DNA from: Trichoplax sp. H2
Lineage: Eukaryota > Placozoa > Uniplacotomia > Trichoplacea
NCBI GenBank assembly: GCA_003344405.1
Contig: NOWV01000006.1
Coordinates: 310,001 to 374,000, forward strand
DNA length: 64,000 bases
Direction: 5' to 3'
Part shown: one piece after another, positions 62,801-64,000 of the stretch
Layout: every line of letters starts with the position of its first letter
Position numbering within the stretch: the first letter of the stretch is position 1
Notes under the pieces: model-generated
The model's database searches: none
What the model was told of the DNA's origin: nothing
What the model saw: the letters and a program-made list of their open reading frames with translations, nothing else
Position numbers and translations under genes: made by a program

Positions 62801-63716
62801 TAAGCTGATATTTATATCTGTCTTTTATTGCTCTAATCGCATACTAAATCAAAAATCAAGGAAATCAATACAATCCTTGGTAGAAGAACAATTCTTTACA
62901 GTATTTTTCAAAATAACTCAAATTATATCAAGATATCTAAGAGAGCATTAGATTGAGTAATACTGTATAGATATTTCTATTTATTGTAGCAGAAACATTT
63001 GAGAATAGTCAGCCAATATATTTTCCTATCGATAAAATGCCTAGAAATTTTATCAAATTAATGACCGCCCATCAATATTAGTAGTGTTCTTACTACATCA
63101 TGCATGAATGCATGTCTATAATTATGATGATAAGAATGCAATAAACACTTTGACGAGCTAAAAATTATTAACATTAACTCTACAACCGATATCACGTAAA
63201 TATGCTTATACGTGGAAATTACTTTCTACAATACTCGTACATACCTGAAATTGTTTGCCTATACGATATTATCAGTTCGATCTTGTATCGACTACGCTAC
63301 TAAACAGCAAAGATCAAGCTCAGCTTAATGCAATTGACTAATTTCAAATAACTAAATATGCATTGCTATACAGCAACAACTCTCATCATAATGTGATATC
63401 GCTTACAGTATGTAAGAAAGTAATGAGTGGATATATACAAATACCGCTACGCGTCAATTTGTATATTAACAGTCTATCATGATTGCTAGACTTCAACTAA
63501 ATATTGCTTTATAGTAACAATAGGCATTAGTTAAACCGTGCTTTTAGTCTGTTTTAGTCACTATAAAATAGATTGAATCCTGTAATTGATCTATTTTTGA
63601 TAAGATGTTGTCTACAACATAGCATAGCAATGAAGAAAATGTGGTATTGACCGATCGATATTAAAAGTGTAACTAACCATTTTTATATTATTTAAACTTT
63701 TGATCATAATAATTTT

Positions 63717-63767
63717 AATTGATTGACTGATTGATTGACTGATTGATTGATTGATTGATTGATTGAT
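63717..63767. repeat. (ATTG)n tetranucleotide microsatellite
   Basis: About twelve copies of attg, with two units reading actg, run from 63717 to 63767. On the minus strand this gives the Ser/Gln/Ile-rich spurious frame SINQSINQSISQ. Confidence 0.95.
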
Positions 63768-64000
63768 CGCCAATACATAGAGTGATAACGTTATAAGATG
63801 GCTATATAACAATAACAATTGTTATTTGTAACAAATTAATATTTACTGTAATCATATTTGACTGTTAGAATTAAAATACAAACGTGATAGCTAGCCATCA
63901 AGACGGTAAAGTTCATCACCATAATAGCATGAATTTCCTAATGGGTAGTATAATTTTAGCCATTTATAAACTTCTTCTCATCAATATTGATTAGAGATAG

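Larger units (their letters stand above)
49776..64000. other. 14-kb AT-rich region without a supported gene
   Basis: No frame longer than about 83 codons, no recognisable protein similarity, no tRNA- or rRNA-like structure that I could identify. Many short frames (51506-51691, 53011-53196, 57086-57337, 58346-58610) look like chance. Genes made only of very short exons, or non-coding RNAs, would be missed by eye. A fold-back element and a tetranucleotide microsatellite are listed separately. Confidence 0.5.

Noticed and set aside
63612-63818. Minus-strand frame with SINQSINQSISQ repeats
   Set aside because: It is the translation of the ATTG microsatellite.
1-64000. CRISPR arrays, bacterial operons or insertion sequences
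   Set aside because: The split genes, introns and animal gene families show eukaryotic nuclear DNA, and none of these structures was seen.

Overview
The window is eukaryotic and animal-like. It is strongly AT-rich, its genes are split by many short GT-AG introns, AATAAA signals follow several stop codons, and every recognisable gene is an animal type (androglobin, TTC29, iodothyronine deiodinase, ATP7 copper ATPase). Compact introns, AT-rich intergenic DNA and this gene set suggest an early-branching animal such as a placozoan. That is an inference from style and gene content, not a proven assignment.

Layout. Positions 1-1906 (+) hold the last eight exons of an androglobin-like gene. About 6.3 kb follows with only degenerate tandem repeats. 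An uncharacterised single-exon gene lies at 8200-9612 (+). TTC29, a ciliary TPR protein with nine exons, runs at 10868-13467 (-). An intronless selenoprotein deiodinase lies at 15091-15837 (-); an in-frame TGA is read as selenocysteine, and a candidate SECIS element sits in its 3' UTR. A repeat-rich, relatively GC-rich spacer (15838-18331) separates it from a divergent gene.

From 18332 to 49754 (+) there are three head-to-tail ATP7-type copper-transporting P1B ATPase genes. Copies 1 (18332-26464, 21 exons, 1298 aa) and 2 (28552-36927, 21 exons, 1293 aa) keep every catalytic motif. Copy 3 (40093-49754, 18 exons, 962 aa) has the same intron positions and an unbroken frame. However, it lacks the first four metal-binding domains and has lost the phosphorylated Asp (DKTGT to NKTGT), CPC (to YPC), the HP motif (to HS), GDGxND (to GNDSSD), TGE (to LGE) and the TM7/TM8 metal ligands. 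It looks like a conserved pseudo-ATPase next to two active pumps, and is the most interesting feature of the window.

Several introns have grown by tandem duplication. The clearest case is an 88-bp minisatellite in copy 2 whose unit contains the 3' end of the preceding exon plus its splice donor. The last 14 kb (49755-64000) shows no gene I can support.

How the genes fit together: androglobin and TTC29 both point to cilia or flagella. The ATP7 trio would handle copper export and delivery to secreted cuproenzymes, with copy 3 perhaps regulatory. The deiodinase implies selenocysteine insertion machinery elsewhere in the genome. All exon models were built by eye from splice sites, intron phase and comparison among the three ATP7 copies.
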